A stretch of DNA of 64,000 nt. Origin: Planctomycetota bacterium. GTDB lineage: Bacteria; Planctomycetota; Phycisphaerae; Phycisphaerales; UBA1924. Shown piece after piece: positions 45,780 through 54,890 of this stretch. Position 1 is the stretch's first letter. Every line of letters begins with the position of its first letter. A program made the translations under genes and the position numbers. The stretch lies in assembly GCA_014584315.1 (NCBI GenBank), contig JACTNA010000019.1:62001-126000 (forward strand), read 5' to 3'. Below the pieces are notes generated by a model. That model was not told the DNA's origin. It was given only the letters and a program-made list of their open reading frames with translations, and searched no databases.

Positions 45780-47357
45780 ATGCAGGCTGCAACATTCGAG
45801 GGCGATCGGCCCGGCGCGGACGCGCCACGGCGGTCAAAGGTAGCGGTGATCGTGCCGCTGGCGGTGGGCGCCCTGACCCTGCTCGTCATCGCGTGGAGCG
45901 CGTGGCCGACCGTGCGACCCGTGCGCACCGTGCGCGTCACGCAGGCGGTCTTCGAGCGCGCCCAGGAGCCGCGCGACCGAACCGTGGCCGGCGATCGGCA
46001 CGCGGGCGCGGGGCGCGTCGGGACGGCCGTGCAGGCCCCGGGCTGGCTCGAAGCGGAGCCGTACTACGTCGCCGCCGCCGCGCTGGCCGACGGCGTGGTC
46101 GAGCACATCGATGCGCTCGAAGGCGACCGGGTATCCGCCGGGCAGGTCATCGCCCGCCTGGTCTCGATCGACGCGGAACTGAGACTCAGCAGCGCGGAGG
46201 CGGAACTCGCGGTCGCGGAGGCCGAACTCGCGCTGGCGGAGGCCGAACTTCGGGCCGCGGAGACGGACTGGAGCGAGCCGGTCGAGCGCGAGCGCGCCGT
46301 CGAAGCGGGACGGGCGTCCCTCGCCGAGAGCGAGGCGGAGATCGCCCAGTTGCCGTCGTTGATCGCCGCCGCCCGCGCCACGCTCGTCCAGCACGAGGAA
46401 GAACTCTCACGCGCGGAGCGCTCGCGGGCCGGGCAGGCGGCGACCGAACTCGAGGTGATCGTCGCCCGCCAGCGCGCCGAGGCGCAGCGGGCCACCGTCG
46501 AGTCGCTCGAAGCCACGGCCCCGCTGCTCGCGGCCCGGAGCGAGCGCCTGCGCGCCGACCTGCGCGCTGCGGAACGCAATCTCGCCCTGCGCATCGAGGA
46601 ACGCCGCCGACTCGACGCGGCCCGCGCGTCCGTGGACAAGGCCCGCGGCGCGGTCGGGCGAGCCAGGTCCGCCCGCGCCGAGGCCGCCCTCGAACTCGAA
46701 CGCATGGTCATCCGCGCCCCGATCGACGGCTTCGTGCAGCGTCGCCTCAAGGCCCCCGGCGACAAGGTCGTCCGCATGATGGACGACCCTCACTCCGGCC
46801 ACATCGCCCTGCTCTACGACCCGGACCGCCTCCAGGTCCGGGTGGACGTCCCGCTCGCGGACGCCTCGCACCTCTTCGTGGGCCAGCGCTGCGAGGTCGT
46901 CGTCGAGGTGCTCCCCGACCGCACGTTCGAGGGCGAAGTCCTCCGCATCACCCACGAGGCCGACCTCCAGAAAAACACGCTCCAGGCCAAGGTGCGCGTC
47001 ATCGACCCCTCGCCCCTGCTCCGCCCCGAGATGCTCACGCGCGTGCGATTCCTGCCGCGCGGCGAGACCGCCCGCCAGGGCGCGGCCGAACCAACGGACG
47101 GACCGGGGCGAATCCGAGTGCCCGCCGACGCCCTCCACGCGCACCGCGGCGGCGTCCGGGTCTGGACCGTCACCGACCGTCGCGGCGACCGCGGCGTCGT
47201 GCGGCCGGCGCACGTGCAGCGTGAGAGCGAGTCGGACGGGTGGGCCGTCGTCAGCGGCCCGGTCCAGCCCGGGGCGTTGCTCGTCGTCGATGCGGACGGT
47301 CTGCGGGACGGACAACGGGTGCGCTTCGCCGCCCGTGCTGAGGAGACGCCACGATGA
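45780..47357 (+). CDS. HlyD/MacA-like periplasmic adaptor protein
   Basis: A 525-residue membrane-fusion protein. One N-terminal membrane helix (VIVPLAVGALTLLVIAWSAW) is followed by a lipoyl half-motif (GVVEHIDALEGDRVSAGQVIARL), a long coiled-coil hairpin of heptads (about 120-310), the second lipoyl half (MVIRAPIDGFVQRRLKAPGDKV) and beta-barrel domains. It would couple an inner-membrane ABC transporter to the outer envelope. ATG 45780 is chosen because GGAG lies eight bases upstream. Its stop overlaps the ATPase start in an ATGA. Confidence 0.88.
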   Translation: MQAATFEGDRPGADAPRRSKVAVIVPLAVGALTLLVIAWSAWPTVRPVRTVRVTQAVFERAQEPRDRTVAGDRHAGAGRVGTAVQAPGWLEAEPYYVAAAALADGVVEHIDALEGDRVSAGQVIARLVSIDAELRLSSAEAELAVAEAELALAEAELRAAETDWSEPVERERAVEAGRASLAESEAEIAQLPSLIAAARATLVQHEEELSRAERSRAGQAATELEVIVARQRAEAQRATVESLEATAPLLAARSERLRADLRAAERNLALRIEERRRLDAARASVDKARGAVGRARSARAEAALELERMVIRAPIDGFVQRRLKAPGDKVVRMMDDPHSGHIALLYDPDRLQVRVDVPLADASHLFVGQRCEVVVEVLPDRTFEGEVLRITHEADLQKNTLQAKVRVIDPSPLLRPEMLTRVRFLPRGETARQGAAEPTDGPGRIRVPADALHAHRGGVRVWTVTDRRGDRGVVRPAHVQRESESDGWAVVSGPVQPGALLVVDADGLRDGQRVRFAARAEETPR

Positions 47358-48058
47358 CCCTCATCGAGTGCAGAGCCTTGACGCGCGAGTACCACAAGGG
47401 CGACAACGTCATCCGACCACTCGACGGCCTCGACCTCGACGTCGACGCCGGCGAGTTTCTTGCCCTGATGGGCCCCAGCGGCAGCGGCAAGACGACGCTC
47501 CTGAACCTCATCGCCGGGATCGACACCCCGACTCGCGGCACACTCCGCATCGCCGGCACCGACCTGGCTCGCCTCAGCCGCGGCGCGCTCGCCGCGTGGC
47601 GCTCCGAGAACGTCGGCTACGTCTTTCAACTCTACAACCTCGTCCCCGTGCTGACCGCGTACGAGAACGTCGAGCTCCCCCTCCTGCTCCACCCCCTCAA
47701 CCGGCGCGAGCGCCACGCCCGGGTCATGGCCGCGCTCGAACGCATGGGTGTCGCCGATCGTCTCGACCACTTCCCGCGGCAACTCTCCGGCGGCCAGGAG
47801 CAGCGCGTCGCCATCGCCCGCGCGATCGTCACCGACCCGCGCATCATCGTCGCCGACGAGCCGACCGGCGACCTCGACAAGCACGCCGCCGCCGCCGTGA
47901 TGGCGCTGCTCGGCGAACTCAACGGGGAACTCGGCAAGACCATCATCATGGTCACCCACGACCCGAAGACCGCCGACCACGCCACGCGGACCCTGCACCT
48001 CGACAAGGGCCGCCTGGTCGAGAGCGGCGTCGCGACCGCGATCGGAGCCACGGCATGA
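47354..48058 (+). CDS. ABC transporter ATPase, MacB/LolD-type
   Basis: A 234-residue ATPase: Walker A GPSGSGKTT, Q-loop VFQLYNLVPVLTAYENVELPL, signature LSGGQEQRVAIARA and Walker B IIVADEPTGDLD. The LVPVLTAYENVELP Q-loop wording is typical of the MacB/LolD/FtsE clade that powers FtsX-like permeases (mechanotransmission). It overlaps both neighbours by four bases, indicating tight translational coupling in the exporter operon. Confidence 0.93.
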   Translation: MTLIECRALTREYHKGDNVIRPLDGLDLDVDAGEFLALMGPSGSGKTTLLNLIAGIDTPTRGTLRIAGTDLARLSRGALAAWRSENVGYVFQLYNLVPVLTAYENVELPLLLHPLNRRERHARVMAALERMGVADRLDHFPRQLSGGQEQRVAIARAIVTDPRIIVADEPTGDLDKHAAAAVMALLGELNGELGKTIIMVTHDPKTADHATRTLHLDKGRLVESGVATAIGATA

Positions 48059-49206
48059 AACTCCTGCATTGCATCCCGTACGTGTTCAGGCAGGTGGCGC
48101 GCCACCGCGTCCGCACCGCGCTCACCATCGCGGGCATCGCCATCGCCATGTTCCTTTTCACGGCGGTGCAGGCGATGGACCGCGGCGTCACCGCCGCCAC
48201 ACGCGCCAGCGCGGGCGACACGACCCTCGTCGTCTACCGCGAGGACCGCTACTGCCCCGCCACCAGCGAACTCCCGCAGGATTACCTCTCGCGCATCGAG
48301 CGCATCGACGGCGTCGTCTCCGCCATCCCCATGAAGATCGTCGTCTCAAACTGCCGGACCAGCCTCGACGTCGTCACCTACCGCGGCGTGCCCAAGGAGC
48401 GGTTCCTCGCCGACCGCGCCGACACACTCACGATCGTCTCCGGCTCGGCCGAAGACTGGCTCCGGCGCACCGACGCCGCCCTCGTGGGCGAGACCCTCGC
48501 CAATCGGCGCGGCCTGCGCCCGGGCGTCACCTTCGACGCCGCAGGCATCACCGCCTACGTCGCCGGCGTCATCCGCACCGACGACCCGCAGGACTGGAAC
48601 GTCGCCTACACGTCCCTCGAGTTCGTGCAACTCGCCGGGCGCAACCGCCTCGGCGTCGTCACCCAGTTCAACGTCAAGGTCGCCGACCCGTCCATGCTCG
48701 ACCGCGTCGCGAAGGACATCGACGAGACCTTCCGCCACGCCCAGGAGCCCACCACGACCTTCACCGAGAAGGCCTTCATCGGACGCATCGCCGACGACAT
48801 CATCGAGATCGTCGGATTCGCCCGATGGCTCGGGCTCGCCTGCCTCCTCGCCGTCCTCGCCCTCGTCGGCAACTCCATCGTGCTCGGCGTCCAGAGCCGC
48901 GTCTCCGAGCACGCCGTTCTCCAGACCCTCGGCTTCCCGGGCCGCCTCATCGCCGCCCTCATCGTCGCCGAGGGCGTCATCCTCGCCCTCGTCGGCGGCC
49001 TCGTCGGCGCGGGCGCGGCCGTCGCCGTCGCCGGCTTCAAGAGTTTCGCCCTCTCCGTCGAGGGCGCGACCGTTCCCATCGTCGCCGACGCCACGCTCCT
49101 CATCACCGGCATGATCGTCTGCGGCGCCATCGGCGTCGTCGCGGGGCTTATTCCCGCGTGGCAGGCCTCGCGCCGAGAGATCGCCGAGTGCTTCCGCGCC
49201 GCCTGA
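48055..49206 (+). CDS. FtsX/MacB-like ABC permease 1
   Basis: A 383-residue permease. One N-terminal helix (TALTIAGIAIAMFLFTAVQ) is followed by a large periplasmic domain (about 40-260) and three C-terminal helices, the FtsX/MacB plan. The periplasmic part carries cysteines (RYCPATSELPQ, VVSNCRTSLD). The end, RREIAECFRA, matches the usual R-x-E-P-A-E-x-L-R box. It forms a heterodimer with permease 2 by inference, since two different permeases follow one ATPase. Confidence 0.9.
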   Translation: MKLLHCIPYVFRQVARHRVRTALTIAGIAIAMFLFTAVQAMDRGVTAATRASAGDTTLVVYREDRYCPATSELPQDYLSRIERIDGVVSAIPMKIVVSNCRTSLDVVTYRGVPKERFLADRADTLTIVSGSAEDWLRRTDAALVGETLANRRGLRPGVTFDAAGITAYVAGVIRTDDPQDWNVAYTSLEFVQLAGRNRLGVVTQFNVKVADPSMLDRVAKDIDETFRHAQEPTTTFTEKAFIGRIADDIIEIVGFARWLGLACLLAVLALVGNSIVLGVQSRVSEHAVLQTLGFPGRLIAALIVAEGVILALVGGLVGAGAAVAVAGFKSFALSVEGATVPIVADATLLITGMIVCGAIGVVAGLIPAWQASRREIAECFRAA

Positions 49207-49217
49207 GAGCAACCGCC

Positions 49218-50390
49218 GTGCGACAACTCCCCTTCCAATACGCCTTCAGGAACCTCGGCCGCAGCCGACTGCGCCTCGCCGCAACCCTCATCGGGTCAAC
49301 CCTCGTCGTCCTGCTCGCCCTCGCTTCGGGGGGGTTCGTGCGCGGCATGGCCATGACGCTCACGCAGAGCGCGGGCCTGCACGAGAACGTCATGATCATC
49401 GGCATCGGCAGCGAGGAGGGCGTCGAACGCTCCCAGATCGACGCCGGCATCGAGGGCATCGCCGCCGCCAGCATCGTCGGCCTCAAGGAGCGCGCCGGCG
49501 TCATCTACGCCTCCCCCGAAATCCACGCCGCACTCCCCGTGCGGGAAACCGCGACCAGCGAGCGCGACCTGCCCGCCGTGATGCGCGGCGTGCGCCCCGT
49601 CGCCCTGCTCGTCCACCCCGAGGTCGAGATCGTCGAAGGCCGCGCACCGCGCAGCGGTCGCGACGAACTCATGGTCGGCGCGCTCGCCGCCACCCGCCTC
49701 GGCGTGCCGGACTCACGCCTCGCCGTCGGCCGCACGCTCCACTTCGGCAACCGCGATTGGACCATCGTCGGCCGCTTCACCGCTCCCAACACCGTCATGG
49801 ACGCCGAAGTCTGGCTCCCCCTCATCGACCTGCAGGTCGCCATCAACCGCCCAGCCTCGCTCTCCTGCGTGATCGTCACGCTCGACTCGGCCCGGTTCGC
49901 CGACGTGGACCTCTTCGTCAAGAGCCGCCTCGACCTCGAGATCACCGCCATCCGCGAGCGCGACTACTACGCCTCCATCGCCGCCTTCTACGCCCCCATC
50001 CGCGCCATGGTCCTCGTGACCGCCGCGCTCATCGCCTCCGGCGGCATCCTCGGAGGCCTCAACACCATGTACGCCGCCTTCGCCGCGCGAGTCCGCGAGG
50101 TCGGCATGCTCCAGGCGCTCGGATTCACACGCACCGCCATCGTCCTCAGCCTCACCGAGGAGTCAACCTTCGCCGGCGCGTGCGGCGCGCTCGCGGGCGC
50201 GGCGATCGGACTCCTCCTGCTCGACGGCCTGGCCGTCCGTTTCTCCATGGGCGCATTCATGCTCACGCTCGACGCCCCCGTCGTGCTCGCCGGCGTCCTC
50301 GCCGGGCTTCTCGTCGGTCTCGTCGGCGCGATCCCGCCGGCCGTCCGCTGTCTCCGTCTTTCCATCCCCGAGGCCCTCAAGGCCCACTGA
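49218..50390 (+). CDS. FtsX/MacB-like ABC permease 2
   Basis: A 390-residue permease with the same plan as its upstream neighbour: an N-terminal helix (ATLIGSTLVVLLALASGG), a periplasmic domain with IIGIGSEEGVERSQIDAGIEG, and C-terminal helices ending in RLSIPEALKAH. The GTG start is 11 bases after the permease 1 stop. The LQALGFTRTAIVLSLTEES loop is the cytoplasmic coupling helix region. It likely pairs with permease 1. Confidence 0.9.
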   Translation: MRQLPFQYAFRNLGRSRLRLAATLIGSTLVVLLALASGGFVRGMAMTLTQSAGLHENVMIIGIGSEEGVERSQIDAGIEGIAAASIVGLKERAGVIYASPEIHAALPVRETATSERDLPAVMRGVRPVALLVHPEVEIVEGRAPRSGRDELMVGALAATRLGVPDSRLAVGRTLHFGNRDWTIVGRFTAPNTVMDAEVWLPLIDLQVAINRPASLSCVIVTLDSARFADVDLFVKSRLDLEITAIRERDYYASIAAFYAPIRAMVLVTAALIASGGILGGLNTMYAAFAARVREVGMLQALGFTRTAIVLSLTEESTFAGACGALAGAAIGLLLLDGLAVRFSMGAFMLTLDAPVVLAGVLAGLLVGLVGAIPPAVRCLRLSIPEALKAH

Positions 50391-50419
50391 ACCGGCGTCC
50401 CATCGCCGAGGAGTTCCCC

Positions 50420-50941
50420 ATGCGTCAGTTCACCGCTCTCACGCTCGTCGCACTCATCGCAGGCTCGCTCGCGGGATGCGGCGAGCCTGCGCCGACCTCC
50501 ACCAGCACGAAGGCGCCGGGCACCCCCCCCGCATGGCTGCTCGCGACCGAACCCGCCGGCGCGCTCTCCGTCGCCGACGCCAAGGCCGATGCGACCGAAG
50601 GCGAGACCATCGTCGTCCGCGGCCGGATCGGCGGCCGCAAGGCCCCCATCTCCGCCGACAGCCCCGTCTTTGTGATCGTCGACCTCTCGCTCCCCCACTG
50701 CGGCGAAGACCCCGACGACAAGTGCCCGACCCCCTGGGACTACTGCTGCGAGCCGAAGAGCGACCTGGCCGCCCGGAGCGCCACCGTCCAGATCGTCGAC
50801 GCCGAGGGCAACACAGCCCCCCCGATCGGCGACGCGCTCAAGCCGCTCGACGAAGTGCTCGTCGTCGGCACCGTCGGCGCGCGCCCGAACGAGAACGTGC
50901 TCACCATCCGCGCGACCGGGATCTACCGCGTCGGCGGCTGA
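50420..50941 (+). CDS. Cysteine-containing lipoprotein of the exporter operon
   Basis: A 173-residue lipoprotein with lipobox LAGC near residue 20, so it should be anchored to a membrane. The mature domain is beta-rich (GETIVVRGRIGGRKAPI, FVIVDLSLPHC, DEVLVVGTVG), resembling a small OB-like fold, and contains four clustered cysteines (HCGEDPDDKC, DYCCEPK). No family name was recognised. GAGGAG precedes the ATG. It closes the operon that began with another Cys-rich secreted protein, so both may handle the same ligand. Confidence 0.75.
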   Translation: MRQFTALTLVALIAGSLAGCGEPAPTSTSTKAPGTPPAWLLATEPAGALSVADAKADATEGETIVVRGRIGGRKAPISADSPVFVIVDLSLPHCGEDPDDKCPTPWDYCCEPKSDLAARSATVQIVDAEGNTAPPIGDALKPLDEVLVVGTVGARPNENVLTIRATGIYRVGG

Positions 50942-50952
50942 CCCACGCCGAG

Positions 50953-51444
50953 TCAATCTCGAGCCGGGTCCGGCGTGTCCAGCACTCGGCGCGTCTGCGC
51001 CTCGCGGTACGCCGCCAGCGCATCGCGGTATCCCGCGCGCTTCGTCCCAAGGATCGCCGCCGACAGCAGCGCGGCGTTGATCGCCCCCGCCTTCCCGATC
51101 GCCAGCGTGCCGACCGGCACGCCCGCGGGCATCTGCACGATCGACAGCAGCGAATCGACGCCCTTGAGCGACTTGGACTCGACGGGCACGCCGAGCACGG
51201 GCAGCGTCGTCTTCGCCGCGCACATCCCCGGCAGGTGCGCAGCCCCCCCCGCCCCCGCGATGATGACCTCCAGCCCGCGACCCTCCGCCGAAGCCGCGTA
51301 CTCGAAGAGCAGGTCCGGCGTGCGGTGCGCGCTCACCACACGGCACTCGTGCGGGATGCCGAGTTCCGTCAGCGTCTCCGCCGCGTGGCGCATCGTCTCC
51401 CAGTCGGACTTCGATCCCATGATGATGCCGACCAGCGGGTTCAT
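50953..51444 (-). CDS. purE: N5-carboxyaminoimidazole ribonucleotide mutase PurE
   Basis: A 163-residue class I PurE, which converts N5-CAIR to CAIR in purine synthesis. It starts [21 protein letters not shown] and continues with [29 protein letters not shown] and [20 protein letters not shown], all active-site segments. The Ser of GSKSD and His of SAHR are intact. No purK is adjacent. It is convergent with the exporter operon. Confidence 0.96.
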   Translation of the reverse strand: MNPLVGIIMGSKSDWETMRHAAETLTELGIPHECRVVSAHRTPDLLFEYAASAEGRGLEVIIAGAGGAAHLPGMCAAKTTLPVLGVPVESKSLKGVDSLLSIVQMPAGVPVGTLAIGKAGAINAALLSAAILGTKRAGYRDALAAYREAQTRRVLDTPDPARD

Positions 51445-51492
51445 GGCACGCGCATCATAGGAACACGCCCGCCAGGGCCGCCCGGCCTCGCG

Positions 51493-52179
51493 TCACGGCA
51501 GCGGCTCCACCCACTCGACGGGCAACTCGCCGTACCCCTTCGCCGAGCCGTCGAGCCGCACCGCCTGCGCGATCCGCCCCGAGGCGTGGAACCACCCGAC
51601 TCGGAACTCGACGTGCTCGCCCTGCCGGAAGTCGATCACGCTCGCCGTCCGGTCCGAGGGGGGGGCATCCGTGATGTTGTACCCCAGGTCCGAGTCCAGC
51701 AGGATCGCCGTGCGATCCGGGAAGGCGACGGCGTCGAATCGGACGTGCGCCCTCCCGTCAACCAGGTCGTAGTCCGTCGCGTCGCCCATGTCCGCGCCCG
51801 CGTGCCCCGTCCCGTTCATCGCGTATGTCCGCGTCATCACGACCCCGAACGCCCGGTCGATCGTCGGGCACACCAGCACCGACCTCGGGCGGTACAACTC
51901 ACCCGCCGTCTCACCCGCCATCCCCGCGTACGACTGCACCACCAGCGCCCAGTTCGGGGGCTTGCCCCACGGCTGCCCGATCGCCGGCCCGTACCCGCCG
52001 TGCTCATCGGCGTAGATGCGGCACGCCAGGAACATCTGCCGCAGGTTCGAGAGGCACGCCGCGCCGCGCCCCGCTTCGCGCGCGCCCGCCAGCGCGGGGA
52101 GCAGCAGCCCGATCAGCAACGCGACCACCGCGATCACCACCAGCAGTTCGACGAGGGTGAACGCACGCCGGACAAGCAT
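51493..52179 (-). CDS. Prepilin-type N-terminal methylation domain protein, second copy
   Basis: A 228-residue protein with leader MLVRRAFTLVE and helix LLVVIAVVALLIGLLLPALAGARE, nearly the same as the protein at 5190-6089. Glu is at +5 and Ala at -1 of the cleavage site. The globular part has a CLSNLRQM segment typical of planctomycete pseudopilins and a late FHASGRIAQAVRLDGSA that matches H-x11-DG. ATG 52179 is chosen by the leader; upstream frame is not coding. No pilus genes nearby. Confidence 0.85.
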   Translation of the reverse strand: MLVRRAFTLVELLVVIAVVALLIGLLLPALAGAREAGRGAACLSNLRQMFLACRIYADEHGGYGPAIGQPWGKPPNWALVVQSYAGMAGETAGELYRPRSVLVCPTIDRAFGVVMTRTYAMNGTGHAGADMGDATDYDLVDGRAHVRFDAVAFPDRTAILLDSDLGYNITDAPPSDRTASVIDFRQGEHVEFRVGWFHASGRIAQAVRLDGSAKGYGELPVEWVEPLP

Positions 52180-52242
52180 GGCGGATTGTGGGCACGCCGA
52201 GCCCTCTTGGCTACCGTGTGCTCGGACAACAGGAGATTCCCC

Positions 52243-53448
52243 ATGACCCGCGCCACAATCGCCCTGCTCTCGATCCCGCTCGCCATTCCGGCCGCAGGGC
52301 AAGGAACGGGGCCCGGCGTGCCCGAGTTCGGCGTGCGCGAGGGGTACGTCGTCGAGGTCGCGGTGCCCTCGTTGCCCGGGGCGCGGTTCCTCGCGTTCGA
52401 CGACCGGGGAACGCTCTACGTCTCACTCCCCGGCCCCGGGCTTGTGCGGACCTTCCACGACCCCGACGGAGACGGGCGATACGAGCCGCTCGGCACCTTC
52501 GTCGAGGGCAAGCGCTCCGTCCACGGCCTGTGCTTCGCCGACGGATGGATGTGGTTCAGCACCGAGTCCTCCATCCACAAGGGCCGAGACACCAACGGCG
52601 ACGGCCGGGCCGACGAGGTCATCGACATCCTCACCGAACGCGACCTCCCCACGAGGGGGGGGCACTGGTGGCGTTCCCTCCTCGTCACCGACCGGTACAT
52701 CTACACCTCGATCGGCGACACCGGCAACATCACCGACGAACGAGACACCGACCGGCAGAAGATCTGGCGCTACAACCTCGACGGCTCCGGCAAGACGCTC
52801 TTCGCCGAGGGCCTGCGCAACACCGAGAAACTCCGCGTCCGGCCCGGCGACGACCCCGCCGCCGAACGCCTCTGGGGGTTCGACCACGGCTCGGACTGGT
52901 TCGGCCAGCCCATCGGCGACGCCCGCGACAACCAGCCCATCACCGACCTCAACCCGCCCGACGAACTCAACCTCTACGTCAAGGGCGGGTTCTACGGGCA
53001 CCCCTTCGTCACGGGCCTGCGCGTCCCCCGCTACGAGTACCTCGACCGCTCCGACATCCACGATCTCGCCGCCCGCACGACCCCCCCCGAGTGGTGCGTC
53101 GGCGCGCACTGGGCCACCAACGGCTTCGCCTTCATCGATCCCGCACGCAACCGCGGCGCGTTCCCCCCCGACCACAACGGCGACATCTTCATCGCCTGCC
53201 ACGGATCGTGGAACAGTTCCGTCCCCGTCGGCTACTGCGTCGCCCGAGTCATCTTCGACGACGACCCCCTCGGCGACGGCCGCCCCGTCGGCATGGTCAA
53301 GGTCGTCTCCACGCTCAGCCGCGATGGGACGAGAGTCCTCGCCCGACCCGCCGACGCCGAGCAAGGCCCCGACGGCTCGCTCTACTTCTCCACCAGCGGC
53401 CGCGAGGGCGCGGTCTACCGCCTCCGGTACCTCGGGAAGAACGAATAA
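52243..53448 (+). CDS. Secreted PQQ-type sugar dehydrogenase-like protein (PVC membrane-bound dehydrogenase domain)
   Basis: A 401-residue protein with a signal peptide (TIALLSIPLAIPAAGQ). The body is a beta-propeller resembling soluble glucose/sorbosone dehydrogenases: LAFDDRGTLYVSL, DRNGDGR-type loops (HDPDGDGRYE, DTNGDGRADEV), NITDERDTDRQKIWRYNLDGSG, GLRNTEKLRVRPG and a closing AEQGPDGSLYFST. Acidic loops suggest calcium. PQQ use is likely but not certain, as PVC bacteria have many such proteins of unknown substrate. AGGAGA precedes the ATG. It is divergent from the prepilin gene. Confidence 0.82.
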   Translation: MTRATIALLSIPLAIPAAGQGTGPGVPEFGVREGYVVEVAVPSLPGARFLAFDDRGTLYVSLPGPGLVRTFHDPDGDGRYEPLGTFVEGKRSVHGLCFADGWMWFSTESSIHKGRDTNGDGRADEVIDILTERDLPTRGGHWWRSLLVTDRYIYTSIGDTGNITDERDTDRQKIWRYNLDGSGKTLFAEGLRNTEKLRVRPGDDPAAERLWGFDHGSDWFGQPIGDARDNQPITDLNPPDELNLYVKGGFYGHPFVTGLRVPRYEYLDRSDIHDLAARTTPPEWCVGAHWATNGFAFIDPARNRGAFPPDHNGDIFIACHGSWNSSVPVGYCVARVIFDDDPLGDGRPVGMVKVVSTLSRDGTRVLARPADAEQGPDGSLYFSTSGREGAVYRLRYLGKNE

Positions 53449-53468
53449 CCCGCTCCGCCGACGCGCGC

Positions 53469-54425
53469 TCACCCAATCGACGCCGCCCGCGCGCGCAGCC
53501 CGTCGATCATCCCACGCACTTCCTCCGCCATCCGGGTGTTCGGGAACTCGTTGATGATCCGTTCGCCCACCCGCGCGGCCTGCCCCCACCGCCTGTCGCG
53601 CACCGCCAACTTGAACTCGACGCCGAGGTTCTCGCGCGCCTTCCCGATCACGCCCCGCGCCACCTCCCGGAACGGCTCCGCTTCCCCTTCCGTCAGGTAC
53701 CCGTCCAGTTCCTTGAGCATCGTCATCGCGTCCTCGATGCGGCTCTCCTGCGCCGCCAGCAGGAACCGACGCTCAAGGTCCTCCTTGTACCGCTCGTGCG
53801 CCTCATCCACGCGCTTGCGCAGCCCCTGCACGCGGTGCGAGTCGGGGTACAACCGCGACAGCCGACCGGCCTCCGCCCTCGCGTCCTCCCAGCGCCGCTG
53901 GATGATCAGCCCGTCCAACTGCGCGATCGCCGCCGAGATCTGACGCTCGTACGCGTCGCGGCGTCCCGCCTCGACCCGGGCACGGAACTCCTCCGCGTCC
54001 GTCCGGTACCCGAAGCGATCCGCCAACTCGCGCACCAGCACCAGCGCGGCCTCCCACTCGCCCGCCGCGATGTCCTCCTCGATCGCGCGACGCAGCAACT
54101 CCCGCTCACGCCCGCGGTTCAGCACGCGCCGCGCGTCATCCGACAGGGCCTGCAACTCGGCCAGCCGCTCGACCGCGTCGCGGAACTCGGCCGCCGCGCG
54201 ACCGACGTCCCCGCCCCCGCCGCCGCCACGCACCGACGCGAACGTCACCGGCGCGACCGCCAGCACCAGCACCAGCCCCAGCACGCCCATCGCGGTGAGC
54301 GTGGGATCGCGGTGCCACACCCCCCACAGGCACAGCCCAAGCGCCACCAGCGCGGCCGCCCCGTAACTCCACGCCAGCCGAACCGTCGTCTCACGCCATG
54401 CCGATCGTGAACCCATGTCGCTCAT
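53469..54425 (-). CDS. Membrane-anchored TPR-like helical repeat protein
   Basis: A 318-residue protein with two adjacent membrane helices near the N-terminus (AWSYGAAALVALGLCLWGV and LTAMGVLGLVLVLAVAPVTF), a Gly-rich linker (GGGGGG), then a charged helical region. Repeated phrases such as AIEEDIAAGEWEAALVLVRELADRFG and AIAQLDGLIIQRRWEDARAEAGRLSRLYPDS look like tetratricopeptide units, about five to six. It is probably a scaffold at the membrane; no enzymatic motif is seen. Start ATG 54425 has GGAG nine bases upstream. Confidence 0.75.
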   Translation of the reverse strand: MSDMGSRSAWRETTVRLAWSYGAAALVALGLCLWGVWHRDPTLTAMGVLGLVLVLAVAPVTFASVRGGGGGGDVGRAAAEFRDAVERLAELQALSDDARRVLNRGRERELLRRAIEEDIAAGEWEAALVLVRELADRFGYRTDAEEFRARVEAGRRDAYERQISAAIAQLDGLIIQRRWEDARAEAGRLSRLYPDSHRVQGLRKRVDEAHERYKEDLERRFLLAAQESRIEDAMTMLKELDGYLTEGEAEPFREVARGVIGKARENLGVEFKLAVRDRRWGQAARVGERIINEFPNTRMAEEVRGMIDGLRARAASIG

Positions 54426-54457
54426 CCCTGATGACTCCCGGTCCAAACCCTGCCGCC

Positions 54458-54829
54458 TCAACTCCCGGGCGTCGGATCGCCGCAATCCCGGCTCATCGGC
54501 ACCAGGCACAGAAACCGAAGCCCGTCCGGCGCGGCCGCCCGGAACTGATGCTCCTCGTTCGCCGGCACGTAGATCACGTCGCCGGACCGGATCGGACGCT
54601 CCTGCCCCTCCAGCAGAATCGTCCCCGAACCCGACACCACGAACACCTCGTGCTCGTAGTCGTGCGAGTGCCGGGGCGTGTGGCCTCCCCCCTCCACCCG
54701 GAACTGCCGCAGCGCGAAGTTCGGCGCGCCGTCCGCCCTACCCACCATCACCGACATCCGCGCCCCCTTGACCCCCGGCAGGTCCACGGCCGTCAGCGGC
54801 GTCTCATCGATGTTCCGGATCAGCGGCAT
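54458..54829 (-). CDS. Cupin domain protein
   Basis: A 123-residue single-domain cupin. The first motif, GGHTPRHSHDYEHEVFVVSG, has the His, His and Glu metal ligands; the second, IRSGDVIYVPANEEHQF, ends with the final His. Such small cupins are sugar or hydroxyacid-binding or dioxygenase-like; the ligand is unknown. ATG 54829 has GGAG upstream and begins the normal domain, so the longer frame is rejected. It is the leader of the TPR gene, 32 bases away on the same strand. Confidence 0.88.
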   Translation of the reverse strand: MPLIRNIDETPLTAVDLPGVKGARMSVMVGRADGAPNFALRQFRVEGGGHTPRHSHDYEHEVFVVSGSGTILLEGQERPIRSGDVIYVPANEEHQFRAAAPDGLRFLCLVPMSRDCGDPTPGS

Positions 54830-54890
54830 GGGCGGCTCCTGGCCGGGCGAGCGGGGTGGGAGGCTCCCCAAGTCTAACTATGATCGACGG

